Of a stretch of DNA of 64,000 bases, positions 48,672 through 57,242 are shown piece by piece. The stretch is from contig CALUVB010000003.1 of the NCBI GenBank assembly GCA_944324115.1, positions 124,001 to 188,000 on the forward strand, read 5' to 3'. This DNA comes from an uncultured Elusimicrobiales bacterium. GTDB taxonomy: Bacteria; Elusimicrobiota; Elusimicrobia; Elusimicrobiales; Elusimicrobiaceae. The stretch's first letter is position 1, and every line of letters begins with the position of its first letter. The notes beneath the pieces are model-generated. The model was not told the origin of the DNA. It saw nothing but the letters and a program-made list of their open reading frames with translations, and ran no database searches. A program made the translations under genes and the position numbers.

Positions 48672-49613
48672 TTACCGTTTAAAAGTTTTATTAGCCGCAG
48701 AGCGGTTTATTTGTTCCGATACGGTCCAGCCTTCCACGCGCCCTTGCATATGAATTTTGCGCGTGGCGTTTTCGGCGGTAATCTTGTCTGCTATTATAGC
48801 AAATGTGCCGTCTTCTGTTTTGCCCTGCACCAATGGTCTGGCCCCGTAAGCGTAGGAGTAGCCCTGCTTGCCATCATATTCTATAGTTTGGGCTTTAAGA
48901 AGATAATTTGCATTTTCCGCTTCAGCGTTGCCTTGCAACAGGGCATATTGTTCCTGCTGGCGGACTGTCAGCTCTTGGGCTTTTAATGTGGTGATATGTC
49001 CTTTTTCATCTTGGTAGGTGACAAACACATCACCGGTTAAACGATAGGTTTTTTGCTGTATATTGAATTCGGCTCGTTGGGCCAACGCAGTGACCAAATC
49101 CCCTTCCGGTGCTTTATAGATTAGTTTTGTTTTTGTTTGGGAAGAGGATTGGGCAGTACCTTGGGCCGTTTGGTAATTATAAGTAGCTTTGGCTGTATAA
49201 ATTTCATAATATCCGCCGGAAACTTCATTATAGCGGGCGTATACGTTGCCGGAGGCGGAGAAGAGATTTTTCTTGCGTTGGGACAAAGCATAGTCGGCGC
49301 GGAAGGAATAGGTCCCGTTGTCGTAGCGGACATTCCCTTCAAATTCTTCTTCTTCTTTTTCTTTATAAATAACCCAGCGGTCGCTGGAGATAATGCCGCC
49401 CAAGGTATCCGGCAAATCTGCGTGGCGTTTTTGTTGGAGCGCTTGTACTTTTTTTTGGGCGGCGGACTGGGCCAGCGAGGCGGAAGCATCGGAGACTGAC
49501 GGCGTATGGAGTGTCGGGTGGGTGCAGCCCCCTGCCAGCGTGAGCCCGGCCAACAGCAGCCAAAGCCCGCATTTGCTCCCGTGTATGCCGCATCGCAGTG
49601 CCGTATCGTTCAC
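48672..49613 (-). CDS. lptA: LptA/OstA-like periplasmic LPS transport protein
   Basis: A 313-aa protein with a lipoprotein-type signal (LAGLTLAGGC, Cys30) and an OstA-type beta-jellyroll: RVYKE-like strands (FEGNVRYDNGTYSFRADYAL, NVYARYNEVSGGYYEIYTAKATY, LTGDVFVTYQDEKGHITTLKAQE, QGNAEAENANYLLKAQTIEYD). E. coli LptA is ~185 aa and unlipidated; here it is longer and lipidated. Start overlaps the lptC stop by 4 bases. It bridges LPS across the periplasm. Confidence 0.88.
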   Translation of the reverse strand: MNDTALRCGIHGSKCGLWLLLAGLTLAGGCTHPTLHTPSVSDASASLAQSAAQKKVQALQQKRHADLPDTLGGIISSDRWVIYKEKEEEEFEGNVRYDNGTYSFRADYALSQRKKNLFSASGNVYARYNEVSGGYYEIYTAKATYNYQTAQGTAQSSSQTKTKLIYKAPEGDLVTALAQRAEFNIQQKTYRLTGDVFVTYQDEKGHITTLKAQELTVRQQEQYALLQGNAEAENANYLLKAQTIEYDGKQGYSYAYGARPLVQGKTEDGTFAIIADKITAENATRKIHMQGRVEGWTVSEQINRSAANKTFKR

Positions 49614-50146
49614 TGGGCGACCTCCTGCAATTCTTTGATATCTTGGGGCAAATGAGTAGTTTGTTTTTTCAGTTCAATCACCTGCAGTTTAGAGTCTGTC
49701 TCTATTCCGCCGCGGGCCGTGACTTTGGTGTTTGCGCGGGTAACGATGGTTTTTGTATCGGACCAGACCCGGTCTTTATCTATATCATAGAAGAAACGTT
49801 CTGTAGTCAAGTCGGTTTTTTCAATAAAAGAGCGTACGAGGGCGTTTCCTTCAATGGTGACTTGTTTTTTCGTGTAATCAAAGGTGCCGCGTTTGCCCAG
49901 CACTTCTGCGCTGTCCTCTCCATTTTCGCGCAGCAACAGCCGGGGGTTGGTCAGAACGGCGTTGTTTAAATCTTGGAAATCCACTTCATCGGCGCGCAGC
50001 ACCCATTTCTTTTGGCTGTCTTTGGATTCAAAGATGGTTACCCCTTCGGCGCGTTGTATATCTCCGTCTTCCGGCGAAAAATTTTTCTCTCCGCCGCAGG
50101 CGCATAACAAACAGGACAAAAGCAACAAAAGCCCGGTGTGTTTCAT
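49610..50146 (-). CDS. lptC: LptC-like lipoprotein
   Basis: A 178-aa protein with lipobox LLCAC (Cys17) and one LptC/OstA repeat: DIQRAEGVTIFESKDSQKKWVLRADEVDFQD, GTFDYTKKQVTIEGNALV, RVWSDTKTIVTRANTKVTARGGIETD. E. coli LptC has a transmembrane anchor instead of a lipid. Its start overlaps the kdsD stop by 4 bases. Confidence 0.85.
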   Translation of the reverse strand: MKHTGLLLLLSCLLCACGGEKNFSPEDGDIQRAEGVTIFESKDSQKKWVLRADEVDFQDLNNAVLTNPRLLLRENGEDSAEVLGKRGTFDYTKKQVTIEGNALVRSFIEKTDLTTERFFYDIDKDRVWSDTKTIVTRANTKVTARGGIETDSKLQVIELKKQTTHLPQDIKELQEVAQ

Positions 50147-51138
50147 GATTTTTTATCCAGCATGGCAATAAATTCTATGAGGTCTTTCTCGTCAATAATT
50201 CCTACTACCCGCCCCGTCTTGTCCAATACGGGAATATTATCCACATGGGTGGAGTGAATCATTTTAGCGGCTTCAATAGCGGGGGCCGTATCCAGAATAT
50301 GATAGGGATTACGGGTCATTACTTCGGTAATTTTTTTATTGATGATGCCCTCTCCTTTTTGTAATTCGCGGCGCAAATCTCCGTCTGTAAAATACCCCAA
50401 CAGGCGGTTCTTTTTGTCCACCACGCTGGTTGCTCCGGCAGCGTTGCTTTTTGTCATGACAAGCAACGCATCTTTTACGGTGGCGTTTTCCGCTACGGTG
50501 GGATTGTTTTTCCCTTTACGCATTAAATCTTTAACTTGCTGGGTGAGCAGCTTGCCCAAAGAGCCTCCCGGGTGGAACAAGGCAAAATCCGTCTTTTCAA
50601 AATGTTTGATTTTCATTAAGCATACGGCCAAAGCATCTCCGACGGCTAATGTTGCCGTAGTAGAGGCGGTGGGGGCCAAATTGTAGGGGCAGGCTTCGCG
50701 GTCTATAAAAATTTTGACGTGAATGTCAGACATCAATGCCAGTTTGGAATTTTCATGCCCGGTCATAGAGATAATTGTTAATTTACGCCGTGCCAAAGAA
50801 GGCAGAATTTTGTTTATTTCTTCTGTTTGGCCGGAGAATGAAATAGCCAAAATGACGTCTCCGCTCATAATCATACCCAAATCGCCGTGCAATGCTTCTA
50901 CGGGGTGCACAAAGAAAGACGGCGTGCCCGTGGAGGCCAGCGTGGCGGAAATTTTCCGCCCGATTAAGCCGCTTTTCCCAATACCCAATACTACGACGCG
51001 GCCTTTTGTTTCGGCGCAAGCTTTGACCGCTTTTAAAAATCCTTCATCTAGACTTTGGCGCGAAAGCTCCAGCGCTTTATGTTCCACCTGTAATACTTTG
51101 CGGGCTGTTGTTAAAATGTCTTTGTCATTATATTTCAT
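50143..51138 (-). CDS. kdsD: Arabinose-5-phosphate isomerase
   Basis: A 331-aa enzyme: SIS domain (RVVVLGIGKSGLIGRKISATLASTG, FFVHPVEALHGDLGM, AISFSGQTEEIN) followed by two CBS domains (residues ~205-325, with VMTRNPYHI and DNIPVLDKTGRVVGIID). It converts ribulose-5-P to arabinose-5-P for Kdo. ATG 51138 has AGAGA upstream; the frame runs further upstream across the small membrane-protein gene but in another frame from it. In the same operon as kdsA and the lpt genes. Confidence 0.95.
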   Translation of the reverse strand: MKYNDKDILTTARKVLQVEHKALELSRQSLDEGFLKAVKACAETKGRVVVLGIGKSGLIGRKISATLASTGTPSFFVHPVEALHGDLGMIMSGDVILAISFSGQTEEINKILPSLARRKLTIISMTGHENSKLALMSDIHVKIFIDREACPYNLAPTASTTATLAVGDALAVCLMKIKHFEKTDFALFHPGGSLGKLLTQQVKDLMRKGKNNPTVAENATVKDALLVMTKSNAAGATSVVDKKNRLLGYFTDGDLRRELQKGEGIINKKITEVMTRNPYHILDTAPAIEAAKMIHSTHVDNIPVLDKTGRVVGIIDEKDLIEFIAMLDKKS

Positions 51139-51146
51139 AATTGTCT

Positions 51147-51314
51147 CTAGTCCAGCCACGGAGTTGTTTCCGGGGCAGGGTGGGTGGGTTGGTATTGAGC
51201 AGGCAATTTTGTCATGGCATAGGAAATGACGAAAAATGCCGCCGTGCATAAAACCAGTAAAATGGCCACTACTTTTATATGCCATTGAATAGTAGGAGTA
51301 AAAGAACGGGCCAT
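51147..51314 (-). CDS. Small 55-aa membrane protein in LPS operon
   Basis: ATG 51314, preceded by AGGT, to TAG at 51147. One transmembrane helix (IKVVAILLVLCTAAFFVISY) and a short Pro-rich tail ending PETTPWLD. It fits exactly between kdsA (10 bases upstream) and kdsD (8 bases downstream). No known family recognised; in Proteobacteria this place holds kdsC or lptC. The tight spacing in a conserved pathway operon is the main support. It may be an envelope-assembly partner. Confidence 0.75.
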   Translation of the reverse strand: MARSFTPTIQWHIKVVAILLVLCTAAFFVISYAMTKLPAQYQPTHPAPETTPWLD

Positions 51315-51324
51315 AAAATAATAC

Positions 51325-52152
51325 CTATTTGAATTTTTTCACCAACGTGTCAATTGCCGCCAATTGCTGCGTCATTTTTTCCACTTGTTTCATATTCAGT
51401 GAATTGGGCCCGTCGGAAAGCGCTTCCTGTGGGCGGGGGTGCGCCTCAAAGAATACACCGGCGATGCCCAAAGCGGCGGCAGCTTTTGCCAATATGGGCG
51501 CTAATGCACTGTTGCCGCCGGTGGCTGTACCCAGCGCGCCGGGTTTTTGTACAGAGTGGGTGGCGTCAAATATCACCGGATAGCCAAACTGTTTCATGAT
51601 TTCCAAGGAACGCATATCCACTACCAAATCTCCGTATCCGAAGCTGGCGCCGCGTTCCGTCAGCAAAATATTATGATTTCCTTCGGATTCAATTTTTTTG
51701 ATGACTTGTTCCATAGCCGCCGGAGCTAAAAATTGACCTTTTTTCACGTTGACGGCTTTGCCTGTGGCGGCACAAGCCAGCACTAAATCTGTTTGACGGC
51801 ACAAGAAAGCGGGAATTTGCAGCATATCAGCCACCTGGGCCACTTCTTCAGCCTGCCAAGGTTCATGTACGTCAACCACTAACGGCAGCCCGGTAAGACG
51901 TTTGGCCTTTTGTAAAATAGCCAATCCATTAGCCAGCCCCGGCCCGCGGTAGGCGGTGAGGGAGGTGCGGTTGGCTTTATCAAAGGAAGCTTTCAAAATG
52001 TAAGGGTGGCCTGTTTTGGCGATAATTTTCTGAAGCGTCTGTGCGGTGTGAATATAATGCTTTTCGCTTTCAATCACGCACGTGCCCGCCATAAACACCA
52101 GCGGGAGAGTGTTGGAAATTTTAACAGAACCTACTTTTACTGTTTTTTGCAT
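51325..52152 (-). CDS. kdsA: 3-deoxy-8-phosphooctulonate (Kdo-8-P) synthase
   Basis: A 275-aa DAHP-synthase-family enzyme: LPLVFMAGTCVIESEKH, ILKASFDKANRTS, VVDVHEPWQAEEVAQVADMLQIPAFLCRQTDL, ILLTERGASFGYGDLVVDMRSL, FDATHSVQKPGALG, FFEAHPRPQEALSDGPN. It condenses arabinose-5-P and PEP. The Asn motif KANRTS fits the non-metal or metal class; not decided. ATG 52152 sits 7 bases after TATCAT (52164-52159), a leaderless layout. First gene of a seven-gene operon. Confidence 0.96.
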   Translation of the reverse strand: MQKTVKVGSVKISNTLPLVFMAGTCVIESEKHYIHTAQTLQKIIAKTGHPYILKASFDKANRTSLTAYRGPGLANGLAILQKAKRLTGLPLVVDVHEPWQAEEVAQVADMLQIPAFLCRQTDLVLACAATGKAVNVKKGQFLAPAAMEQVIKKIESEGNHNILLTERGASFGYGDLVVDMRSLEIMKQFGYPVIFDATHSVQKPGALGTATGGNSALAPILAKAAAALGIAGVFFEAHPRPQEALSDGPNSLNMKQVEKMTQQLAAIDTLVKKFK

Positions 52153-52203
52153 AAATACATGATACCAAATTTAGTCCTATTCTAAGGATACCAAGCACCC
52201 TGT

Positions 52204-52677
52204 TTAGTGCCGGATTACAAAACCTTCCTGTCCTTCAATCTCCGCATCGGCTTCTTCGTCTACGCCGGAGAGCCCGCGGCAAAAGCTTTCCCCTGCCCCG
52301 TTAAGCGGTACGCAGACCAATTCTTGGAGGTTTTTTTGGGTAGCCAAAATGTATTGGATATGCGCATTATCATCTTTGAGGTGCATTTCCAGCTCCCAGC
52401 AATTTTCATTAGGGTCGGTTTTGGTGCGGCAGAAGAAAGAAACGGTGAAGTATTTTAATTTGCCTTCTTGGTTGACTCTTTGTTCGTAGCGTTGGGCTTG
52501 TTCTTGCGTCATGTAACGTGCGCGGCCGGCCCGTTTGAGCTGACTCCACCAAATGACTGCTTCTGTATTACGGGCGCTCTGCACGGCATTTTGGTAATAG
52601 GGTATGGCGACAGCAGCCAAAACGCCGATAATCAACACTACTACCATCATTTCAATTAAAGTGAATGCCTGTTTCAT
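52204..52677 (-). CDS. Type IV pilin-like protein
   Basis: A 157-aa prepilin with a minimal 4-residue leader (MKQA) and FTLIEMMVVVLIIGVLAAVAIPYYQNAVQSARNTEA. Head with Cys in FFCRTKTD, NCWELEM, LVCVPL, FCRGLSG; acidic C-terminus. Its ATG overlaps the stop of the AlbA_2 gene by 4 bases (ATGA), so it is translated from the same message, unusual for a pilin. Confidence 0.9.
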   Translation of the reverse strand: MKQAFTLIEMMVVVLIIGVLAAVAIPYYQNAVQSARNTEAVIWWSQLKRAGRARYMTQEQAQRYEQRVNQEGKLKYFTVSFFCRTKTDPNENCWELEMHLKDDNAHIQYILATQKNLQELVCVPLNGAGESFCRGLSGVDEEADAEIEGQEGFVIRH

Positions 52678-53846
52678 TTTGTGTTTTCCGTCAACTGATT
52701 AATTAACTTCAGTATATCGGCTTTTTCTGTGCGTAAACCCAAAGACCAAGCGGCTGTTTGCAATATGTTTTGCATAATATCCTTTGTATGGGCGGATATT
52801 TCCGCGATATTATAGTTTTCATCTAAGCGCAAATAATCTTCCAGCACGGTGGCCGTTTGCGTACCAAGCCGGGCGCGCAAGGCGCGCGTATTGTTCATTT
52901 TCAAGCGGAAAGAAAGCGCTCCTCCGAACGAAAGTTTGTTGAAAAATAGCCGCGCGCTCTCAAAAAATTGCACTACGCTGTGGGCCAAATCTCTCAGCTC
53001 TACCAGCTGGGCTTCGTGCCCATTAAAGGGAACTGTTTGGGCGGCTTCCCACTTATCCATAATGAGCCCGTAACAGTTAAACTCCATCATGCGGTTGGTT
53101 TCCCGCCGGGTGTCTATAGCGGCTACGCCGTCTTGCACTGGTTGTAAATATATATGCGGCTGCGTGGCCACCTGGACCGCGCATTGTTCAAACAAGTGTG
53201 GCAGCAGGCGATAATCTACCAACGCTTCCTGCGGATAAAGCGGCAGCAGAGAGAGGGTAGCCACCGGCCGGCCGCTGGGAGAAAGGTTTTTATTCTTTAA
53301 ATAGTTTTCAAAATGGCTTTCTGCTTTGTCGTATAAAATATGACGCAGCCTCTCTGATTTTTTGCGGTGGTCCAACAGCCAGGGCAGTCGGTCCGGGTGG
53401 ACAATTGCTTCCGGGCGGCTGCTTTGACCGGTACGAATATAGGCCCGTTTTAGCTTGCCCACTAAATGGGGAGTTAAATTGCTTTGCGGGATATTGACGA
53501 CGACGAACATGCGTTCCCCGTTTGGGCTGACACAGGTATTTATATCTACAAATACGATGGGATCAATATAAGTTTGAATGATATCCTCTATCGTATTACG
53601 CATTTTTTCGTGGTATGGTATGCCGGTGAAAGGGGGGCAGGGTTTATCATTTTTGTCGTCATTGACGCCAATGATAACGGTGCCTCCCATGGCATTGGCA
53701 AAAGAAGCGAGAGTTTTGGCGAATTTTTCTTTGTTTTTAGGGAGAAAAAATTTGTAGTCCAGCTGTTTGCCTTCCGGCAGTTGCTGTTGGCAAAACTGCA
53801 CTACATCTGCGAAAGTTAAATCATGAATGGGTTTATCAAAAAACAT
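52674..53846 (-). CDS. AlbA_2 (Schlafen-like) ATP-binding-type protein
   Basis: A 390-aa protein: N-terminal AlbA_2/AAA_4 domain, residues ~20-150 (QLDYKFFLPKNKEKFAKTL, FANAMGGTVIIGVNDDK, RMFVVVNIPQSNLTPHLVGKL, RAYIRTGQSSRPEAI), followed by an unassigned ~240-residue C-terminal part. Such domains occur in regulators and Schlafen-like nucleic-acid enzymes. ATG 53846 has AAGGGGGA upstream; upstream in-frame sequence is unsupported. It is co-translated with a pilin gene, the only functional hint. Confidence 0.75.
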   Translation of the reverse strand: MFFDKPIHDLTFADVVQFCQQQLPEGKQLDYKFFLPKNKEKFAKTLASFANAMGGTVIIGVNDDKNDKPCPPFTGIPYHEKMRNTIEDIIQTYIDPIVFVDINTCVSPNGERMFVVVNIPQSNLTPHLVGKLKRAYIRTGQSSRPEAIVHPDRLPWLLDHRKKSERLRHILYDKAESHFENYLKNKNLSPSGRPVATLSLLPLYPQEALVDYRLLPHLFEQCAVQVATQPHIYLQPVQDGVAAIDTRRETNRMMEFNCYGLIMDKWEAAQTVPFNGHEAQLVELRDLAHSVVQFFESARLFFNKLSFGGALSFRLKMNNTRALRARLGTQTATVLEDYLRLDENYNIAEISAHTKDIMQNILQTAAWSLGLRTEKADILKLINQLTENTK

Positions 53847-53938
53847 AAATCCCCCTTGGCCGGCAGGCCTTGCATAATATTTATTATAATAAAAACAGGA
53901 TTTTTTTAAAGCCCGGCTTGCGGGCGTAAAGAAAACAT

Positions 53939-54679
53939 ATGAACGGATCAAACGCCAATTTAACTCCATGGGTGACGGAAAAATTTATTTCCGCCGCGCC
54001 TAAAGCTGCCGCGGAAGCATTAGCTTCCTTAGCTACGCATGAGGCGGTGTTGCTGCTTAAACCGCTCAAGGCACAATATATGGTGGCTTGCTTGGAGCCT
54101 ATGGACTGCCAGAAAGCGGCAGCTATTTTACGGCGTCTTCCTTCCAGGCAGGCGGCGCATGTGCTGTCGCGGTTGGATTTGCGGCAAGCGGCGCGGATCT
54201 TTGCGGCGTTTTCTGTGCCCCAGCGTGAAAAGATGAAGACGTTGTTGTCTGCGTCTTTGCAGCAGGCGTTGGAAAAGGCCTCCCAATGGCCGCAGGGCAG
54301 TGCCGGGTCTGTGATGAAAACGGATTTCTTGGCGTTCAAAACAGAAGCGAAATTGGCGGAAATCATAGAAAAATTAAAAACGCTTCCGCGCCAAAAACTC
54401 CCTGCTGCTTGCTTGGTTGTCACACGGGAAGGAAAACTAAAGGGTTTTATCCGTACGGCAGAACTGTCTTTTTATGCGCCGGTCAGTACGGCAGGTTCTG
54501 TTATGAGCCAAGCGCAATATACGGCGCCGGCGGCTTCTGTGCAGCGGCTGCAGGCTATTTGGGAAACAGGGCAGCCTTTGGTGCCCGTTACCGACGAGGC
54601 AGGGGTTGTGCTGGGGGTGATAACCCCGGAACAGGCTGTGTCCGTTGCAAAACCCAAGAAACGTTTTGGTTGGTTTTAA
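53939..54679 (+). CDS. Soluble MgtE_N-CBS protein
   Basis: A 246-aa protein: a right-handed superhelical MgtE_N-like domain (residues ~20-115, with MDCQKAAAILRRLPSRQAAHVLSRL and RQAARIFAAF) and a CBS pair (~120-235, SVMKTDFLAFKTEAKL, SVMSQAQYTAP, PLVPVTDEAGVVLGVITPEQ). The membrane channel domain of MgtE (five helices) is absent: the protein ends right after CBS. It could bind Mg2+ or nucleotide as a sensor or regulator. Divergent from the AlbA_2 gene; good terminators follow. Confidence 0.7.
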   Translation: MNGSNANLTPWVTEKFISAAPKAAAEALASLATHEAVLLLKPLKAQYMVACLEPMDCQKAAAILRRLPSRQAAHVLSRLDLRQAARIFAAFSVPQREKMKTLLSASLQQALEKASQWPQGSAGSVMKTDFLAFKTEAKLAEIIEKLKTLPRQKLPAACLVVTREGKLKGFIRTAELSFYAPVSTAGSVMSQAQYTAPAASVQRLQAIWETGQPLVPVTDEAGVVLGVITPEQAVSVAKPKKRFGWF

Positions 54680-54688
54680 TAAACGCCT

Positions 54689-54722
54689 AAAATCCGCTTC
54701 CGAGTATAGGAGCGGATTTTTG
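54689..54722 (+). terminator. Terminator after MgtE_N-CBS gene
   Basis: AAAATCCGCT (54689-54698) and AGCGGATTTT (54711-54720). A second hairpin, CCCCCAGC/GCTGGGGG, follows at 54736-54754. Confidence 0.85.
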
Positions 54723-54858
54723 TTTGTTGTGAAAACCCCCAGCTAGGCTGGGGGATATTTATTTTAGCGGAATAGACGTATTTCTTGTCGGTGTGCCCAG
54801 TGGAATTTATGCAGAAAACAAAAATCTGTCCCGGGCACAGACGGAGCTTTTGAAGCAT

Positions 54859-54887
54859 AAAAAACCCCGGTTTTGCTCCGGGGTTTT
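54859..54887 (-). terminator. Terminator after DUF885 gene
   Basis: AAAACCCCGG (54861-54870) and CCGGGGTTTT (54878-54887) with a T-rich tail on the minus strand, four bases from the gene's stop. Confidence 0.9.
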
Positions 54888-54890
54888 GGT

Positions 54891-56825
54891 TTAGTTTAAA
54901 TAGAACGGCGTATTTAATGCTTGGCTTAATTGATGTTTTTCTAAGGCGTAGGCGTTTTCCATTTCGGCTTCTAGACGGTAGGGGGGAATGTCTCCCAATT
55001 GTAACACTTTCTCATGGAAGGCTGCCAAAGAAAACTTTTTGCCTTGTTTTTTCTGATATTTGGTCCGCAGCTGCATTAAAGCCTGATAACCATAAATGTA
55101 GCTGACGGCTTGACCCGGATAGCGGGCAATTTGTTTCAGCATGGTTTCGGCCTGTTCCGGGCTGAAGCCGTTCTCTTGAGTTAAGAAATTATACGCTTCG
55201 GTATAAGTGAATTGCTCTGTATGAAGGTTAAAGTCCACCAAGGCTTGTGCGGCGCGCACATAGTCGGCCCATGCCAAATAGAGCAATTCTTCGTCGGTAA
55301 TGATATAGCCGCGTTCATTGGCTAAGTGCTGGGCGTATACTTCCCAGCCGTTGCGCAATGTCGGTACAGGGTACATTTTACGGAAGGAGGACAAGGCCGC
55401 GTTATTATAGGCGGAACGATAATATAACCCCGGCACCAATTGCCCGGCCATCATCAATTTTAAGGTGGGCAGATTAAAGTCGCGGTTGAGCATTTCTTGC
55501 TTGGAGGTTTCGTTGCCGTTTGGCAGGCGCAAAAACAAATCGCTGGTGGGGTTGGTTTGCATGCCGAACGGAGGCAAGAACAGATAGGCGGTGGTGTAGG
55601 CGTAATAATCCGGCATTTTGTAAATGGCGAACTCTACCTCAGAAGTAGGCAACGTGTCATCTTGGGCGAAGAACTTGGCCAAATTGGCCGCTTCGCGCGA
55701 TAATGCGGAAAGAAAATCCTGATTCCGCACCCCTTGCTGCAGGCGGTTGGCCAACGCATAAAAATCATATGCTTGTACTAACGGAGCATTTTTGTCACGT
55801 TTTGTTTTAGAGGCTGCGGTTTTTGCTTCTCCCGTTTTGCTGTCTAAAGGAGTCACTACCACGCCTTCGGAGGACTCTTCTCCGGGTACTTGTATGTCTT
55901 CCACGACGGTTTGGGTTTCTTCTGTGTTGGCCGGCAAAGCAAATACGGAAAGTGCTTTAGCCAATGCTGCTTGCGCTTCACGGAACGTTTTGGTCAGATT
56001 CTTTTCAATGGCGCGGGGTTTTTCGTCAATAAAATAATAATTGCGCAGCACAAACATATAGTCTTTTTCGCCCAAGCGGAAATCTTGTTGTTGATTGTCT
56101 TGGGCCAATTGCTTAAATAATTCAAACATTTTCTTTATGGCTTCTTTGGACTCGCGCCCGTCTGTGCGTACTTGTGCGCGGCTGACGTCGTCTTGTGCCC
56201 GGCTGGTTAAGTATTTGGAAATGTTGTCTGCCGAAAGATAGGCGTAATAAGCGTCTTCCATCGCCAGCTGGGAAAGAAAGGAGGGCGGCGTGGTCAGATT
56301 TTTTTCCGCTTCTTCCGCCACTTGTGTCAAAGCGCGCATGCGGGCAGCCAAATCTTGGGCTTGTAAATCTTGGAAATTGAGCGTTTTCATCGTCAAATCA
56401 TAAACGGAAGCAAACGCCTGAGAATACAACAGCGGATCCAATGCGGTGCGGTTGCGGTTCAAATTCCATTTATCCATTTCCAAATGCCCTTTGAGCACAT
56501 CATAATCGGTTTTTTTCGTTTCTGAAAGGTTTTTATATTTCACTTCTTGCAGACTTTCTTCTACAATATTATAAGCGCGCAAAGCTTGTGCGTCGCGTTC
56601 TGCATCGCGGGAGTCTAATTGATTATTGGCGGATTCAAACCCTAAACGTGTGGCATTTTCTGGGAAGAAAGAGAGCTGCACCGCAGAGTAGCGGTTGACC
56701 GTATCGGTTAAGGCATTGTCTTCCATAATGGCGTCTATGTTATCAAAGCCGGTTAAATCCAATGCTTGCGCCGCCGGCGAAAAGAGAAGCGATAAACTAC
56801 ATAAGGCAGAAAACAGTTTCTTCAT
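54891..56825 (-). CDS. Exported DUF885-family protein, probable pseudoenzyme
   Basis: A 644-aa protein with a Sec signal (LFSALCSLSLLFSPAAQA) and a DUF885 fold over the rest: NGWEVYAQHLANERGYI and PGQAVSYIYGYQALMQLR match the family pattern. The zinc-peptidase motif HExxPGHHLQ reads MAGQLVPGLYYRSAYNN, so the His and Glu are lost. An acidic/Ser-rich insert (about 315-370) is unusual. GAGGT precedes ATG 56825. It may act as a binding protein rather than a peptidase. Single gene with a promoter at 56862-56890. Confidence 0.8.
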   Translation of the reverse strand: MKKLFSALCSLSLLFSPAAQALDLTGFDNIDAIMEDNALTDTVNRYSAVQLSFFPENATRLGFESANNQLDSRDAERDAQALRAYNIVEESLQEVKYKNLSETKKTDYDVLKGHLEMDKWNLNRNRTALDPLLYSQAFASVYDLTMKTLNFQDLQAQDLAARMRALTQVAEEAEKNLTTPPSFLSQLAMEDAYYAYLSADNISKYLTSRAQDDVSRAQVRTDGRESKEAIKKMFELFKQLAQDNQQQDFRLGEKDYMFVLRNYYFIDEKPRAIEKNLTKTFREAQAALAKALSVFALPANTEETQTVVEDIQVPGEESSEGVVVTPLDSKTGEAKTAASKTKRDKNAPLVQAYDFYALANRLQQGVRNQDFLSALSREAANLAKFFAQDDTLPTSEVEFAIYKMPDYYAYTTAYLFLPPFGMQTNPTSDLFLRLPNGNETSKQEMLNRDFNLPTLKLMMAGQLVPGLYYRSAYNNAALSSFRKMYPVPTLRNGWEVYAQHLANERGYIITDEELLYLAWADYVRAAQALVDFNLHTEQFTYTEAYNFLTQENGFSPEQAETMLKQIARYPGQAVSYIYGYQALMQLRTKYQKKQGKKFSLAAFHEKVLQLGDIPPYRLEAEMENAYALEKHQLSQALNTPFYLN

Positions 56826-56861
56826 GCGTGACCTCGTGTGTAAAATAGGCAACTGCAAACA

Positions 56862-56890
56862 TTATAGCTAATTTTGCAGAGAGTGCAAGA
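56862..56890 (-). promoter_or_regulatory. Promoter of DUF885 gene
   Basis: Minus strand TTGCAC, 16-base spacer, TATAAT; the -10 hexamer lies near 56867-56862. Confidence 0.65.
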
Positions 56891-57020
56891 AAAGTCTGGC
56901 TAAATTTACCGCGCTACGCCCGCTTAAAAACCTTTTCCAACAGAAATAAAAAATATGATAAAATATTTACAAGGCAGATGCCTAGGCTTTCTTCAGCTCA
57001 AAACCTGCCGCTCTTTTTTT

Positions 57021-57029
57021 TGCTATAAT
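57021..57029 (+). promoter_or_regulatory. Extended -10 promoter of the tRNA pair
   Basis: TG-C-TATAAT, hexamer 57024-57029, 18 bases upstream of tRNA-Lys. Confidence 0.6.
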
Positions 57030-57046
57030 CTTCTTATCCGGTTTTT

Positions 57047-57119
57047 GGGCCATTAGCTCAGTTGGTAGAGCAGACGCCTCTTAAGCGTAAGGTCGTGAGT
57101 TCGAGCCTCACATGGCCCA
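57047..57119 (+). tRNA. tRNA-Lys (CTT)
   Basis: Cloverleaf: GGGCCAT/ATGGCCC acceptor, D-arm GCTC/GAGC, anticodon CTT at 57080-57082 in loop CTCTTAA, T-arm GTGAG/CTCAC, A discriminator. No CCA encoded, so it must be added. Confidence 0.96.
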
Positions 57120-57137
57120 CTTTTTACCATAAATTTA

Positions 57138-57219
57138 GGACGGATGGCGGAATCGGCAGACGCGCACGCCTTAGGAGCGTGTGGGGTAACCCTTGAGGGT
57201 TCAAGTCCCTCTCCGTCCA
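57138..57219 (+). tRNA. tRNA-Leu (TAG)
   Basis: Long variable arm class II tRNA: acceptor GGACGGA/TCCGTCC, anticodon stem CACGC/GCGTG with TAG at 57172-57174, T-loop TTCAAGT. CCA not encoded. In the same transcript as tRNA-Lys and upstream of tig. Confidence 0.96.
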
Positions 57220-57242
57220 GTTTTATTTCAAGGAGCAGAATC

